A stretch of DNA of 52,330 nt from Candidatus Fermentithermobacillaceae bacterium (GCA_012841375.1 DUUV01000095.1:1-52330); one strand, 5' to 3'; positions 8,392 through 17,043 are shown, counted from the first letter of the stretch. The notes: a model not told the origin generated them from the sequence alone. Translations and numbers: made by a program.

Positions 8392-8409
8392 CGGTCTATC
8401 TGGAAGATG

Positions 8410-8433
8410 GGGCGGCAGAGAGATCTGCCGCCC
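8410..8433 (+). terminator. Terminator closing the four-gene membrane cluster
   Basis: A perfect 10-bp stem (GGGCGGCAGA with TCTGCCGCCC) around a GAGA loop, followed by a T-rich stretch. It sits between the convergent ends of the membrane cluster and the PHP-domain gene and could serve both. Confidence 0.85.
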
Positions 8434-8487
8434 TTGTTCATGTCGGAATGAGTGCGGCGCCTGGCTCATGCTCGGCACGTACTCCCT

Positions 8488-9303
8488 CTACTTCCGCTTC
8501 CCCGACACCACTTCTTCCCACGGGGCCGTGCCCCGGAAGCCCGCCTTCCTGGCCAGTTCCTCGCCTTCCTTGATGTTGAGCCCAACCCAGCTGGGACGGT
8601 GAGCGTCCGACCCGACGACAGGCGGCCTTCCTCCCATCTCGCGGTACATCTCGAGAAACCGGAGGGAGGACCACGCGAAATGTCCGTCTCTGTTCAGCAT
8701 CGCCAGGTTGATCTCCATGCGCGAGTGCTCGGCGATGGCCTGTACGGCTTTCCGGGCAAGGGGAGCGACTGTCGGGTGTGAGAACGGGTCTGGCCACATG
8801 CCGGGGAGGTAACGCTCGTACACGTCGATATGCGCGATAATGTCAAACATCCCCGATCGAGCAGCGCCTAGAAGCTCGGTGAAGTACCAGGCAAGCGCCT
8901 GGACTCCCTTCTCCGGATCGCGCTTTAGGAGCTCTCCCGAGCGAGGGTCCCACCAGTCTACCGGAGGAGAGTCGTGGATTGAACCGATGACCACGTCGAA
9001 CTCGTGCGCCCCGAGGAACCTCCGGACCAGAGCGTTGTACTCCATCCTGTAGCCCACTTCCACTCCCAGGAGGATCTTCAACCTGCCTTCGTATGCCGCG
9101 GCCGCTTCCAGTACGGCCTGCCTGTAAGCTTCGTAGGAGCGGCAGTGGGGGCTCACGAAGCCGAACCCGGTCGGGTCTATCTCGGCGTGGTCGGTGATGG
9201 CGATGGCATGTAACCCGCGTTGCAGCGCGACCTCCAGGACCTTGGCAACCGGCGTTGACGAGTCCGGTGAGCAGTGTGTATGAGTGTGAAAGTCTGAGCT
9301 CAA
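8488..9303 (-). CDS. PHP-domain phosphatase, histidinol-phosphatase (HisJ/HisK-like) family
   Basis: A 271-residue PHP-domain hydrolase. Metal-binding motifs expected of the family are visible: HTHTHCSPDS at residues 6-15, AITDHAEI near 35-42, GVEVGY near 80, GSIHD near 107, IAHIDVY near 155 and VGSDAHRP near 230. Length and order of motifs match HisJ-type histidinol phosphatases, which dephosphorylate histidinol phosphate in histidine synthesis. No other his genes are nearby, so a different phosphoester substrate is possible. The start is TTG 9303, with a GGGGGT run upstream. It is divergent from the aldolase operon. Confidence 0.85.
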   Translation of the reverse strand: MSSDFHTHTHCSPDSSTPVAKVLEVALQRGLHAIAITDHAEIDPTGFGFVSPHCRSYEAYRQAVLEAAAAYEGRLKILLGVEVGYRMEYNALVRRFLGAHEFDVVIGSIHDSPPVDWWDPRSGELLKRDPEKGVQALAWYFTELLGAARSGMFDIIAHIDVYERYLPGMWPDPFSHPTVAPLARKAVQAIAEHSRMEINLAMLNRDGHFAWSSLRFLEMYREMGGRPPVVGSDAHRPSWVGLNIKEGEELARKAGFRGTAPWEEVVSGKRK

Positions 9304-9411
9304 GGATGCACCCCCTGCATATGTGAAACCCTGTCAAAGTTTATCATTTGCGACGCTTCACAAGAAGGACTTCCAGCGCGCGCAGAGAACTCTACCCTGG
9401 CGAACACGATA

Positions 9412-9436
9412 TGAAAAAGAGTTTCACTAGATGAAA
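9412..9436 (+). promoter_or_regulatory. Candidate IclR-family (KdgR-like) operator
   Basis: Three half-sites alternate with 5-bp spacers: TGAAA (9412-9416), TTTCA (9422-9426) and TGAAA (9432-9436). The middle half-site forms a perfect palindrome with each neighbour. TGAAA-N5-TTTCA is the geometry of the known KdgR site of the IclR family. The element ends 16 bases before the first aldolase codon, in an operon that encodes an IclR protein, so autoregulation is the natural inference. Confidence 0.5.
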
Positions 9437-9452
9437 ATGTAAGGGGGTATAG

Positions 9453-10340
9453 GTGTTGATCAAAGGTATCTTCGCACCCATAGCTACGCCGTTTGTGGAC
9501 GGGGAGATATCCTACGACCATTTGGCCAAGAACATCGCCAAGTGGAGCGAGACGGGTCTGGCGGGACTTGTGGTCATGGGATCCAACGGTGAGGCGGCCT
9601 ACCTTGATGAAGACGAGAAGGTTGAGATGTGGGCTTTCGCAAGAAAGCACATGCCTTCGGAGAAACTGCTTATCGCCGGAACGGGCCAGGAGAGCACTCG
9701 GGCGACAATCCGGCTCACCAAGAAAGCCGCCCAGGCCGGTGCCGGTGCCGCGCTTGTCCTGAGCCCGAGTTACTTCAAAGCCAATATGACTCCGGCTGCT
9801 CTGGAGCGGTTCTACTCCGACGTGGCCGATGAGTCGCCAATACCGGTACTTATCTACAACATGCCGGGCAATACCGGGGTGAACCTGACCTCTTCACTGG
9901 TAATCCGGCTGTCGACCCACCCGAACATCGCAGGAGTGAAGGACTCGAGCGGCAACATAGTGCAGATCTCGGAGACTATCGCCGGATCGCCCGACGACTT
10001 CTCGGTGTTTGCAGGGTCGGCCAGTTTCCTCTTGCCCGCCACCGTGATGGGCGCCAAAGGAGGTACCCTGGCCACGGCCAACGTAGTTCCTGACCTGTGC
10101 GTCAAGATATTTGAGCTGGCTCTGGAAGGCAAGATCGAGGAAGCCAGGGAGAGCCAGCGCAGCATCTTGAGACTCAACACCCTCGTCACGGCAAAGTACG
10201 GGGTGGCGGGCCTTAAGGCCGCTCTTGACATGGCAGGTTACTTCGGAGGCGACCCGCGAAAGCCCATGCTGCCGGCGAGTGATGAAGCAAGAGCCGAAAT
10301 CAGACAGGAATTGGAGAAGCTCGGCCGTGCCGTCCGGTGA
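9453..10340 (+). CDS. DapA/NAL-family aldolase, possibly 4-hydroxy-2-oxoglutarate aldolase-like
   Basis: A 295-residue class I aldolase/lyase of the dihydrodipicolinate synthase superfamily. The Schiff-base lysine lies in AGVKDSSGN, the catalytic Tyr in LIYNMPGNTG, and the substrate-binding loop reads GSNGEA. True DapA enzymes usually have GTTGE; GSNGE is what I recall from 4-hydroxy-2-oxoglutarate aldolase (HOGA1), which yields pyruvate and glyoxylate. The downstream aminotransferase, of a glyoxylate-using family, fits that reading. Keto-deoxy-sugar acid aldolase is the main alternative, given the KdgR-like operator. The start is GTG 9453 or TTG 9456, behind AGGGGGT. The next gene starts five bases after the stop. 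Confidence 0.85.
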   Translation: MLIKGIFAPIATPFVDGEISYDHLAKNIAKWSETGLAGLVVMGSNGEAAYLDEDEKVEMWAFARKHMPSEKLLIAGTGQESTRATIRLTKKAAQAGAGAALVLSPSYFKANMTPAALERFYSDVADESPIPVLIYNMPGNTGVNLTSSLVIRLSTHPNIAGVKDSSGNIVQISETIAGSPDDFSVFAGSASFLLPATVMGAKGGTLATANVVPDLCVKIFELALEGKIEEARESQRSILRLNTLVTAKYGVAGLKAALDMAGYFGGDPRKPMLPASDEARAEIRQELEKLGRAVR

Positions 10341-10344
10341 GAGC

Positions 10345-11094
10345 ATGACCACCGTCGCTGCAGTGAAGAAGGCTGTTGACGTGCTCCTGGCGGTCAGCCA
10401 AGGGCCGGAGCCCGTGTCCCTCTCACAAGTGGCGCGGAAGGCCGGCGTCCCTATAGCGACCGCTCGCCGCCTGCTGCTCACTCTCGTTGAGGCCTCGCTT
10501 TTGCGCAGAGAAGGCAAAGGGTATTCCCTTGGGGTGAGGGCCTTTGAGATAGGGAAGAGGGCCGAAGAGCGGATCGACCTCATTGATGTCGCAAGGCCTC
10601 ACCTCCGGAGGCTCTCGGACGAGACGGGCGAGAGCGCCAACCTTGCCGTCTTGGACGGAACCGATGTCATATATCTGGCTTGCGAAGAATGTTCGAAGAT
10701 GGTGAGGGCGTTTACCGTATCCGGCGCAAGGGTGCCCGCTCACGCGACCGGTGTAGGAAAGGTGCTGCTTTCAGGCCTTGCCGACGAAGAGATTGAGGCG
10801 CGTTACAGCGAGGCGCCTCTCGTGAAGTTTACGGAGAAGACTGCCGGCACGCTGGACGACCTTCTCAAAGAGGTCCGAAAGGCACGGCAGCGCGGGTATG
10901 CTTTTGATGAAGGCGAAAGGGAAGATGGGGTGTTGTGCGTGGCGGCTCCGGTCAGGGAGTACAGCGGCCGGTTGGCCGCAGCAGTCAGCGTGTCCGGGCC
11001 GTCGGCCCGCCTTCAACGTCAGAGGACGGCAACGCAAAAGAAGACGCTGGAATGCGCGTCTGCCATCTCTCGCCACCTGGGTTGGAGGGCGTAG
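10345..11094 (+). CDS. IclR-family transcriptional regulator
   Basis: A 249-residue IclR-type regulator. Residues about 5-60 form the winged helix-turn-helix (SLSQVARKAGVPIATARRLL, then GYSLG), and about 75-245 the effector-binding GAF-like domain (LRRLSDETGESANLAVLDG, AHATGVGKVLLSG, DEGEREDGVLCVAAPV). ATG 10345 gives the normal family length and lies five bases after the aldolase stop; the upstream part of the open frame runs inside the aldolase gene and is not used. It is probably the local regulator of the aldolase and aminotransferase, binding the TGAAA-N5-TTTCA site at 9412-9436. The effector is likely a small keto acid, unproven. Confidence 0.9.
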   Translation: MTTVAAVKKAVDVLLAVSQGPEPVSLSQVARKAGVPIATARRLLLTLVEASLLRREGKGYSLGVRAFEIGKRAEERIDLIDVARPHLRRLSDETGESANLAVLDGTDVIYLACEECSKMVRAFTVSGARVPAHATGVGKVLLSGLADEEIEARYSEAPLVKFTEKTAGTLDDLLKEVRKARQRGYAFDEGEREDGVLCVAAPVREYSGRLAAAVSVSGPSARLQRQRTATQKKTLECASAISRHLGWRA

Positions 11095-11148
11095 GCGGGG
11101 ATAGCGGGTCGTGACAAAGTCGTAACAAAATAGAAGGGAGAATCTAGA

Positions 11149-12255
11149 GTGAACCAAAGGAACCCAAAGTCAAAGCTCCTACTCGGACCGGGGCCATCCA
11201 ACACGGACCCTCGAGTCCTGCGCGCTCTCTCAGAGCCTACGCTCGGGCACCTAGACCCTGAGTTTGTGGCCATCATGGATGAGACGACAGAGCTCCTGAG
11301 ATACGTGTTCAACACCAAGAACAAGCTCACCATCCCGGTTTCGGGCACAGGGTCTGCCGGAATGGAGACCGCCATCGTCAACTCGGTTGAACCCGGCGAC
11401 AAAGCCATCATCTGTACGGCCGGTGTCTTCGGCGAGCGGATGGTTGACGTGACGGAGAGAGCGGGCGCTCAGGTCGTCAAGGTTGAGTCTCCCTGGGGCG
11501 AGCCCATCGATCCTGAAGACGTGAAAAAGGCGATCCGCAAGAACCCCGACGCCAAGATCCTCGGTATCGTCCACGCCGAGACCTCCACGGGTGTGCTCCA
11601 GCCTTTGGACGAGATCGCGGCGATGGTCCATGAAGCCGGTATGAGGATTGTGGTTGACGCGGTCACTTCCTTGGGTGGAGTAGATGTCCCCACCGATAGG
11701 CTGCAGCTTGACTTTGTCTACTCGGGCACACAGAAGTGCCTGAGCTGCCCGCCGGGACTGGCCCCGATCACCCTAGGCGAGAAGGCCTTCGAGTTTATCC
11801 AGAACCGCAAGACCAAGTGCCAGAGCTGGTACCTAGACCTGGGTATGATCCAGAGATATTGGGGGTCGGAGCGATTCTACCACCATACCGCCCCCATCAA
11901 CATGATATACGCTCTCAACGAGGCCCTCAGGATCATCAAGGAGGAAGGTCTTGAGGCCCGCATCAAGAGGCACAAAGCCGCTCAAGAAGCCCTCATTTCA
12001 GGGCTTGCCGCTCTGGGTCTCAAACCCGTGGTCAACGAACCCTACAGGTTGCCGAGCCTTACCACGGTCTATGTGCCGGAAGGAATTAATGAGGCCGCGG
12101 TCCGCAAGCAGCTTCTGGATGAGTTCGGCATCGAGATCGGCGCAGGCCTGGGAGTATTCAAGGGCAAGGTATGGCGAATAGGGATGATGGGCACCAACGC
12201 CAACAGGGCTAACGTCATCCGGCTCCTGGGCGCTTTGAAGGATATCCTCGGATAA
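11149..12255 (+). CDS. Class V aminotransferase, alanine/serine-glyoxylate type
   Basis: A 368-residue PLP-dependent aminotransferase of the alanine-glyoxylate / serine-glyoxylate / PucG group. The start LLLGPGPSNTDPRVL is typical. Other signatures are GTGSAGMETA, VHAETSTGV, VVDAVTSLGGV and the PLP lysine in SGTQKCLSCPPG. These enzymes move an amino group from alanine, serine or ureidoglycine to glyoxylate. With the upstream aldolase it could convert glyoxylate to glycine. No purine-degradation genes are near, so PucG proper is less likely. The start is GTG 11149 with GAAGGGAG at 11133-11140. It ends the operon; a hairpin follows. Confidence 0.88.
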   Translation: MNQRNPKSKLLLGPGPSNTDPRVLRALSEPTLGHLDPEFVAIMDETTELLRYVFNTKNKLTIPVSGTGSAGMETAIVNSVEPGDKAIICTAGVFGERMVDVTERAGAQVVKVESPWGEPIDPEDVKKAIRKNPDAKILGIVHAETSTGVLQPLDEIAAMVHEAGMRIVVDAVTSLGGVDVPTDRLQLDFVYSGTQKCLSCPPGLAPITLGEKAFEFIQNRKTKCQSWYLDLGMIQRYWGSERFYHHTAPINMIYALNEALRIIKEEGLEARIKRHKAAQEALISGLAALGLKPVVNEPYRLPSLTTVYVPEGINEAAVRKQLLDEFGIEIGAGLGVFKGKVWRIGMMGTNANRANVIRLLGALKDILG

Positions 12256-12269
12256 CCGTATGAAGGAGT

Positions 12270-12306
12270 CCGGCGGCCGGTTTCCCTATGGGGACCGGTT
12301 CGCCGG
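12270..12306. terminator. Bidirectional terminator-like hairpin
   Basis: A long GC-rich imperfect hairpin: CCGGCG pairs with CGCCGG and CCGGT with ACCGG, with a small loop around TATG. It lies between the convergent aminotransferase and helicase genes and is likely to stop transcription from both sides. Confidence 0.65.
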
Positions 12307-12312
12307 GCTTCT

Positions 12313-14412
12313 CTATCTTCGGCCTCGTGTTACCGCTTCCGCGACATCATCCAGGTCAAAGGTAAGTCTAGCCGGAGGAAGGCTCTGGAGTATCACTCTT
12401 CCGTAGCGCTTTGTGGCTATCCGGGGATCCAGGATCACTACCGCGCCCCGGTCGGTTTTCGAGCGGATCAGCCGTCCGAACCCCTGCTTCAGCTTGAGCG
12501 TCGCCACGGGTAAGGAGTAATGGATGAAAGGCACAAGGCCTTGGCTGCGCCAAACCTGTTCCCGGGCTTCCATTATCGGGTCGTCGGGCACGGGGAACGG
12601 CAGTTTTGTGATAACAACGCATGATAGCGCGTCTCCGGGGATGTCGACGCCCTCCCAGAACGAATCCAGGCCGAAGAGGACGGCGTTGCCCTTATCCTTG
12701 AAATCACGGAGCAGAGCATCTCGCGGGCCGTCACCTTGTTTCAGAAACGGATATCCCTTTTCCTCAACCCGGTCCCGCACAAGCTCGGCTACCCGTTCCA
12801 TGGACCTTCTGTTGGTGAAGAGGACGAACATCCGCCCGTCCGTCATCCCGGCGATCTCCAGCACCTTCTCGGCGATGTAATCGCCGAAAGGCAGGCTGTT
12901 CACGTCCAGCCCCCTGCTGTCTTTGGGGATGCACAGCCGGGCCTGTTCCCGGTAGTTGAAGGGCGAGCCGAGGATGAGCTCCCCGGCGCCCTCCAGAGCG
13001 AGCATTCTCCTTTGATACTCGAATGAGGACCCTGTCGCCAGAGTAGCCGAGGTCAGGACGGCCGCAGGCAAGCTGGACCACAACGTTTCCTGAAGGTACG
13101 ATCCTACCTCCAGCGGCGCCTTTTTCAGGACGACGTGTCCCCTCCTCATCCCTTCGATCGACTCCGCCCAGTAGACATGGGACTCTCCGTCGCCCTCAAG
13201 GTTGGATATGCTGGTAAGGTCCTGCGACAAGGCCGTGAAGCGCCGCTTGAGGGATGAGACTTCGAACCTCTCTTCGTCTGAGAGATCGAAGTCCTCCCAG
13301 TACTGGATCTCTTTCCCGAACTCCCTGATAGACTTGATTATATCCGGGTCGAAAGAACCGCCGTCTCTGAGCCTGGCCTTGTCTTTTCTTGCCGAGCGGA
13401 CGGGATTAAGGTCCTCTAGGATGCTGTTTATGGCCGCCACCCTGTTGTCCAGCGCATCACGGAGGCGCCGGATCCCTTCTCTCGTGATGCTCTTGCCGAT
13501 AGCCCCGCTCCTTGCCATGCGCACGGTATCGTCTACGAGGCGTTTCAGTCGGCCAGGGCTGACCTCCGTCCCCATGCTGTCGCGGATCGCGTCCTCCAGG
13601 TGGTGGGCCTCGTCGAAAATGACCGCCTCATACCCTGGGAGAAGACCGGTATGGCCGCCGCTCTGGTTCCATATCGCCAGGTGCGCCGCGAACAGGGCAT
13701 GGTTTACTACGATGATATGACACTCCTCCAGGCGCCTCCTGCGCTTCTGGTAGAAGCAGAACTCCCTGTTGGAGCACTTGGAGGACATGCACCGGTCGCC
13801 TTCGGAGCATATCATCGACCAGACCGAATCGGGGACAGGGGAGGGGAGGCGCTCACGATCGCCGTCCCAAGACCCGCCGGCGGCCAACTCATATATATCC
13901 TGGACTGCCTTTTCCTCGGCGTTGGCGACGAAAAGCGAGGTGGTCTGGGCGACATCTTCGCAGGCCTGCTTTAGGCGCCGCAGGCAGACGTAGTGGCCGC
14001 GGCCTTTCATGTACGAGTACCGGAGGTCGAACCCGGATTCTGAGAGGAGGTCCGCTACCATCGGGATATCTTTGTTCACCAGTTGCTCCTGGAGGTTCAC
14101 CGTTTGGGTGGATATCACTATCCTCTCGCCCGTCTGGCGACACCAGAGGGCAGACGGGAAGAGGTAGGCCAGGGATTTCCCGATACCCGTACCGGCCTCG
14201 ACCATGAGATGAGACTTGGCGACCAGTGAGTCCCACACCGCCAAGGCCATCTCCAATTGCTGGGGACGCTCCTCGAAGTCGCCGACTTTCGAAGCGAGGA
14301 GACCGCCTTGGGAAAAGGCGGCTTTGATGATGTCTTCGGGTTCACCCTCAAACGCTGTCAGTCGCTCCGGCACCAAGAGTCCCCTTACCCCCTCCTGTAG
14401 CGCTAAGAGCAT
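12313..14412 (-). CDS. DinG/XPD-family ATP-dependent DNA helicase
   Basis: A superfamily 2 helicase of the DinG/XPD group, up to 699 residues. Walker A is EAGTGIGKS and Walker B is FDEAHH. Between them lie four cysteines (CLRRLKQAC, then CSEGDRC and CSNREFC) of the kind that hold a 4Fe-4S cluster in this family. Motifs V and VI appear as FWEGVDIPG and QGFGRLIR. The likely role is DNA repair or replication-conflict resolution. No N-terminal exonuclease domain is present. The start is uncertain: ATG 14412 lacks a Shine-Dalgarno, while GTG 14373 has AAGGGGA just upstream, which would give 686 residues. It lies 48 bases after rsgI on the same strand. Confidence 0.9.
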   Translation of the reverse strand: MLLALQEGVRGLLVPERLTAFEGEPEDIIKAAFSQGGLLASKVGDFEERPQQLEMALAVWDSLVAKSHLMVEAGTGIGKSLAYLFPSALWCRQTGERIVISTQTVNLQEQLVNKDIPMVADLLSESGFDLRYSYMKGRGHYVCLRRLKQACEDVAQTTSLFVANAEEKAVQDIYELAAGGSWDGDRERLPSPVPDSVWSMICSEGDRCMSSKCSNREFCFYQKRRRRLEECHIIVVNHALFAAHLAIWNQSGGHTGLLPGYEAVIFDEAHHLEDAIRDSMGTEVSPGRLKRLVDDTVRMARSGAIGKSITREGIRRLRDALDNRVAAINSILEDLNPVRSARKDKARLRDGGSFDPDIIKSIREFGKEIQYWEDFDLSDEERFEVSSLKRRFTALSQDLTSISNLEGDGESHVYWAESIEGMRRGHVVLKKAPLEVGSYLQETLWSSLPAAVLTSATLATGSSFEYQRRMLALEGAGELILGSPFNYREQARLCIPKDSRGLDVNSLPFGDYIAEKVLEIAGMTDGRMFVLFTNRRSMERVAELVRDRVEEKGYPFLKQGDGPRDALLRDFKDKGNAVLFGLDSFWEGVDIPGDALSCVVITKLPFPVPDDPIMEAREQVWRSQGLVPFIHYSLPVATLKLKQGFGRLIRSKTDRGAVVILDPRIATKRYGRVILQSLPPARLTFDLDDVAEAVTRGRR

Positions 14413-14460
14413 TCTACGGTTTGGGGGACTCCCCGCGCAATGCGCCTCATGAAGGAGTGG

Positions 14461-16053
14461 TCATTTCCATAACCTTTTGAAGAACTCAGAGGTCCACCTG
14501 AAACGGTCAGCCAGCGACGGGCTCTTCCAGTTCGAATCGCGAGACTCAGTGTATTCCCCGAAGAACGGCAGTGTCTTTCCGTCGCCGTCCTCAACCGCGG
14601 CGCCCTTGTTGCCGGGTCCGTCATTCTTGTCAGCTTTTCCGGGCTGGGTTTTTCCCTTACTCCCTGAGCTCTTTCCTTGGTCGGAACCTGTCTTGGACTT
14701 GTCGTCTTTACTCTTTCCGCCGTCCTTTTCTTCCTTGTTGGGACCCTGAGAACCGGGACTGCCCGGTTTCCCTTGGTCCTTGCCGGGATTTTGATTTCCG
14801 GTGTTGCCCTTGGAAGGGGCGTTGGTCTGGTTGGAGGGCTTTGGTTTTCCTCCGGACCCTTTTTCCCAGTCGTCGTCCTTCCGGTCGTCATCCTTCCGGT
14901 CGTCATCCTTCCGGTCGTCGTCCTTTGCCTTGTCGGATTTCTTGGACGCCTCCTTGAGCGCCTTGAGCCATTCCTTCGTGAGCTTTTCCAGCTCCTTAGA
15001 AGCCTTCTTGGAGTCGCCCTGGCGGTTCGTATCCCAATCGAACTCAGGTAGGCTATTCCGGATCATGTCCAAGAGGGCTTGGGCGTCTTCCTTCTTCTGT
15101 TGGCCGGGGGGAACTTTGTCGGGCTTTCCGGAACCTCCGGTTCCACCCGTCGTACCCGGTTGGCCGGGGTCGATCCACTGGCCCGGTTGGGTTCCCTGGG
15201 AAGGTTCGGTGCCTGTCCCTTGATGCGGGAATTCGTGTGGTGTGGTGGCGCCTGCCGGGTCTCCGGACGTACCCGGATCATCATCGCCGCCGGAGGGCTG
15301 GGATTCGCCCGGTTCGCTATAAATCTGATGCTCGCCCTGGCCGGGTGTCGGGTCGCTTTCCGGCTCTTTGGTTTCCCACATGGCCCACGAAGCGGCGCGA
15401 CCCGCAGAAAGTCCCAGTTCCTTGGCTACAGCCCTGGTCTCCATATCGAGGACAACTGCCTGGGCTTCTTTGACCGAGTCAAACACTTGCCGGGCAAGGT
15501 TTGAGATGCGGGACGATTGTACGCCGTCTTCGCCGATCTCGTCGACGCCCAGAGGCGTATGTTGATCGTCCGGAGTCGCGGGGATGAACGCTACAACGAC
15601 CTTCCCGCCGTTTGTCATTGCCTCCTGGAGGCGGGCGAGGACCGTCTGTACAGGTTGCATCTCTATCTTTAGCCCAGTGAGGGCCTGGGCCCCGGCTTCA
15701 TCCAGGGCGACGGCCTTTTTCACCAGGCCGCGGTCGTTTACCTCAAGCTCGACGCTTCCCGGGACTTCTCCGGATGAGTCGAAAGTCACGTAGGCCAGGA
15801 CAGGACGGGCGTATAGATAATGCCGGTATCCAAAGAAAGACCCAAAAATGAGAACGACGGCGAGAGCAGCTGCCGGGACCAATCTGTGCCAAAACAGCCC
15901 TTGAAACCGCGGCGAGGGCACCAAAACCTCTTCGCCCGGCATGAGGTCGCCCCGGTCTCTCCAAGTCACGAACTCACCGCTCTTGGTGATCGCGGTCACC
16001 TTGTTGCCGTACCGCTTCACCACCAGCCCGCGTCTTTCGCTCAACTTCCTCAC
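14461..16053 (-). CDS. rsgI: RsgI-type anti-sigma factor with low-complexity C-terminal region
   Basis: A 530-residue membrane anti-sigma factor. Residues about 5-50 look like the RsgI N-terminal domain (GLVVKRYGNKVTAI, GEEVLVP), which holds SigI inside the cell. One helix (about 58-78) crosses the membrane, followed by the extracellular RsgI domain (about 85-230: VELEVNDRGLVKKAVAL). From about 240 to 500 it is low-complexity Gly/Pro/Asp/Lys, including four RKDDD-type repeats encoded by a 15-bp repeat near 14877-14930. No carbohydrate-binding module is seen. The Asn-Pro autocleavage motif known from characterised RsgI proteins appears to be missing; the aligned region reads GEVPGSVE. The start is GTG 16053, 12 bases after sigI, so the two are co-transcribed. 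Confidence 0.85.
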   Translation of the reverse strand: MRKLSERRGLVVKRYGNKVTAITKSGEFVTWRDRGDLMPGEEVLVPSPRFQGLFWHRLVPAAALAVVLIFGSFFGYRHYLYARPVLAYVTFDSSGEVPGSVELEVNDRGLVKKAVALDEAGAQALTGLKIEMQPVQTVLARLQEAMTNGGKVVVAFIPATPDDQHTPLGVDEIGEDGVQSSRISNLARQVFDSVKEAQAVVLDMETRAVAKELGLSAGRAASWAMWETKEPESDPTPGQGEHQIYSEPGESQPSGGDDDPGTSGDPAGATTPHEFPHQGTGTEPSQGTQPGQWIDPGQPGTTGGTGGSGKPDKVPPGQQKKEDAQALLDMIRNSLPEFDWDTNRQGDSKKASKELEKLTKEWLKALKEASKKSDKAKDDDRKDDDRKDDDRKDDDWEKGSGGKPKPSNQTNAPSKGNTGNQNPGKDQGKPGSPGSQGPNKEEKDGGKSKDDKSKTGSDQGKSSGSKGKTQPGKADKNDGPGNKGAAVEDGDGKTLPFFGEYTESRDSNWKSPSLADRFRWTSEFFKRLWK

Positions 16054-16065
16054 CTACCGCTCGCG

Positions 16066-16824
16066 CTATAGTTCAAGAAACTCTCGAAGGCTGCCCAAAT
16101 TGTGGGCGACAACGAGGGCGATGGCCGTTATGTAGGCCCGCTGCCGCTCCAGTGTCTTCTTTGACACCTTTAGATCATCCGGGAGAACGGACAAAATGTC
16201 GAGTATTGGCAGTCGCTTTTCCGCCAGGAACTTGTTCCGGAGGGACCGGTTGGTCGCGAGTATGTTTCCTATGCTCATGGCCCTCTGTCGAGCATCCACG
16301 TGCTTGGGGGTCGCGTTCATGACGTCATTGAGACTCAGCCTGTACTGCGTGAGAGCTTCTTGCCACCTGGCGATGTCGTCCCGCCTCTCAAGGACCTTGG
16401 ACCAACCGTCAAGGTCGTAAGTCCTTGAGACTTGGGCATCGATGGCCCAGTCTTCCCGGTCATCTTCAGGCGCGATAGAGGAAAACGGTACTTCTTCCCG
16501 GCGGTTTTCCTTGCGGTAGTAGTCGATGAGCCTGCGGCGGATGACAGTCGCCGCGAATGCCAAGAATCCCGGCCTAGGGCTTGAATAGGCGTTGATGGCC
16601 TCATCGAACGCCAAGAGAGCCACACTGACTTCGTCGTCTTTCCCAACGGTAAGGTATCTACGCGCCGCCGTTGAAGCGGTCTTCAAGATAAATGGGGTAT
16701 AGTCACGGATGAGGTCCTCCCTTGCCTGGGAGTCCCCATCTCGAGCTCTGGCGACTCTTGCCTCCACCGTCCTGGTGGAAGTCAATGTAAGAAATGACAG
16801 GATCAATGCGTTATTCACCGGCAT
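16066..16824 (-). CDS. sigI: RNA polymerase sigma factor SigI
   Basis: A 252-residue sigma-70-like factor of the SigI group. Region 2 is visible around residues 28-100 (DGDSQAREDLIRDYTPFI, DEVSVALLAFDEAINAY, GFLAFAATVIRRRLIDYYR). The C-terminal half has the characteristic SigI pattern ending in KVSKKTLERQRAYITAIALV. In bacilli and clostridia SigI responds to heat or to extracellular polysaccharides through RsgI. ATG 16824 gives the usual length; no strong ribosome-binding site is seen. It is followed at once by rsgI. I looked for a SigI-type promoter (CCCCC and CGWA) upstream but found none with acceptable spacing. Confidence 0.9.
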   Translation of the reverse strand: MPVNNALILSFLTLTSTRTVEARVARARDGDSQAREDLIRDYTPFILKTASTAARRYLTVGKDDEVSVALLAFDEAINAYSSPRPGFLAFAATVIRRRLIDYYRKENRREEVPFSSIAPEDDREDWAIDAQVSRTYDLDGWSKVLERRDDIARWQEALTQYRLSLNDVMNATPKHVDARQRAMSIGNILATNRSLRNKFLAEKRLPILDILSVLPDDLKVSKKTLERQRAYITAIALVVAHNLGSLREFLEL

Positions 16825-17043
16825 CGATCTTCTTGACCTTTACCGTAAATACCTTTTTGCCTGGGATTTGCTTTTGACAAAGGCAGATCCTCCGGGCAAG
16901 GAGGTTAAGTCTCAACATGCTCTCCAGGATGACCCCCACCTCCATCTACTACCCATATACAATCGAAAGACATCCGGTTTTGTTGGACACGGTGGGGGCC
17001 TCTAGTCTATCGAATTGTAAAGATATTTCGCAGTGCTATATAC

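Noticed and set aside
10225-10344. Longer N-terminus for the IclR regulator.
   Set aside because: This stretch lies inside the aldolase gene and adds 40 residues without family similarity; ATG 10345 gives normal length.
15079-15504. Plus-strand open frames opposite rsgI.
   Set aside because: They are shadows of the Gly/Pro/Asp low-complexity coding region of rsgI.
16709-17005. Plus-strand open frame of 98 codons near sigI.
   Set aside because: Its first third is antisense to sigI, its composition is not gene-like, and it has no Shine-Dalgarno.
16825-17040. SigI-type autoregulatory promoter (CCCCC with CGAA).
   Set aside because: CCCCC and CGAA-like elements occur on both strands, but the spacings found (17 to 27 bases to the nearest candidates) do not fit the published consensus.
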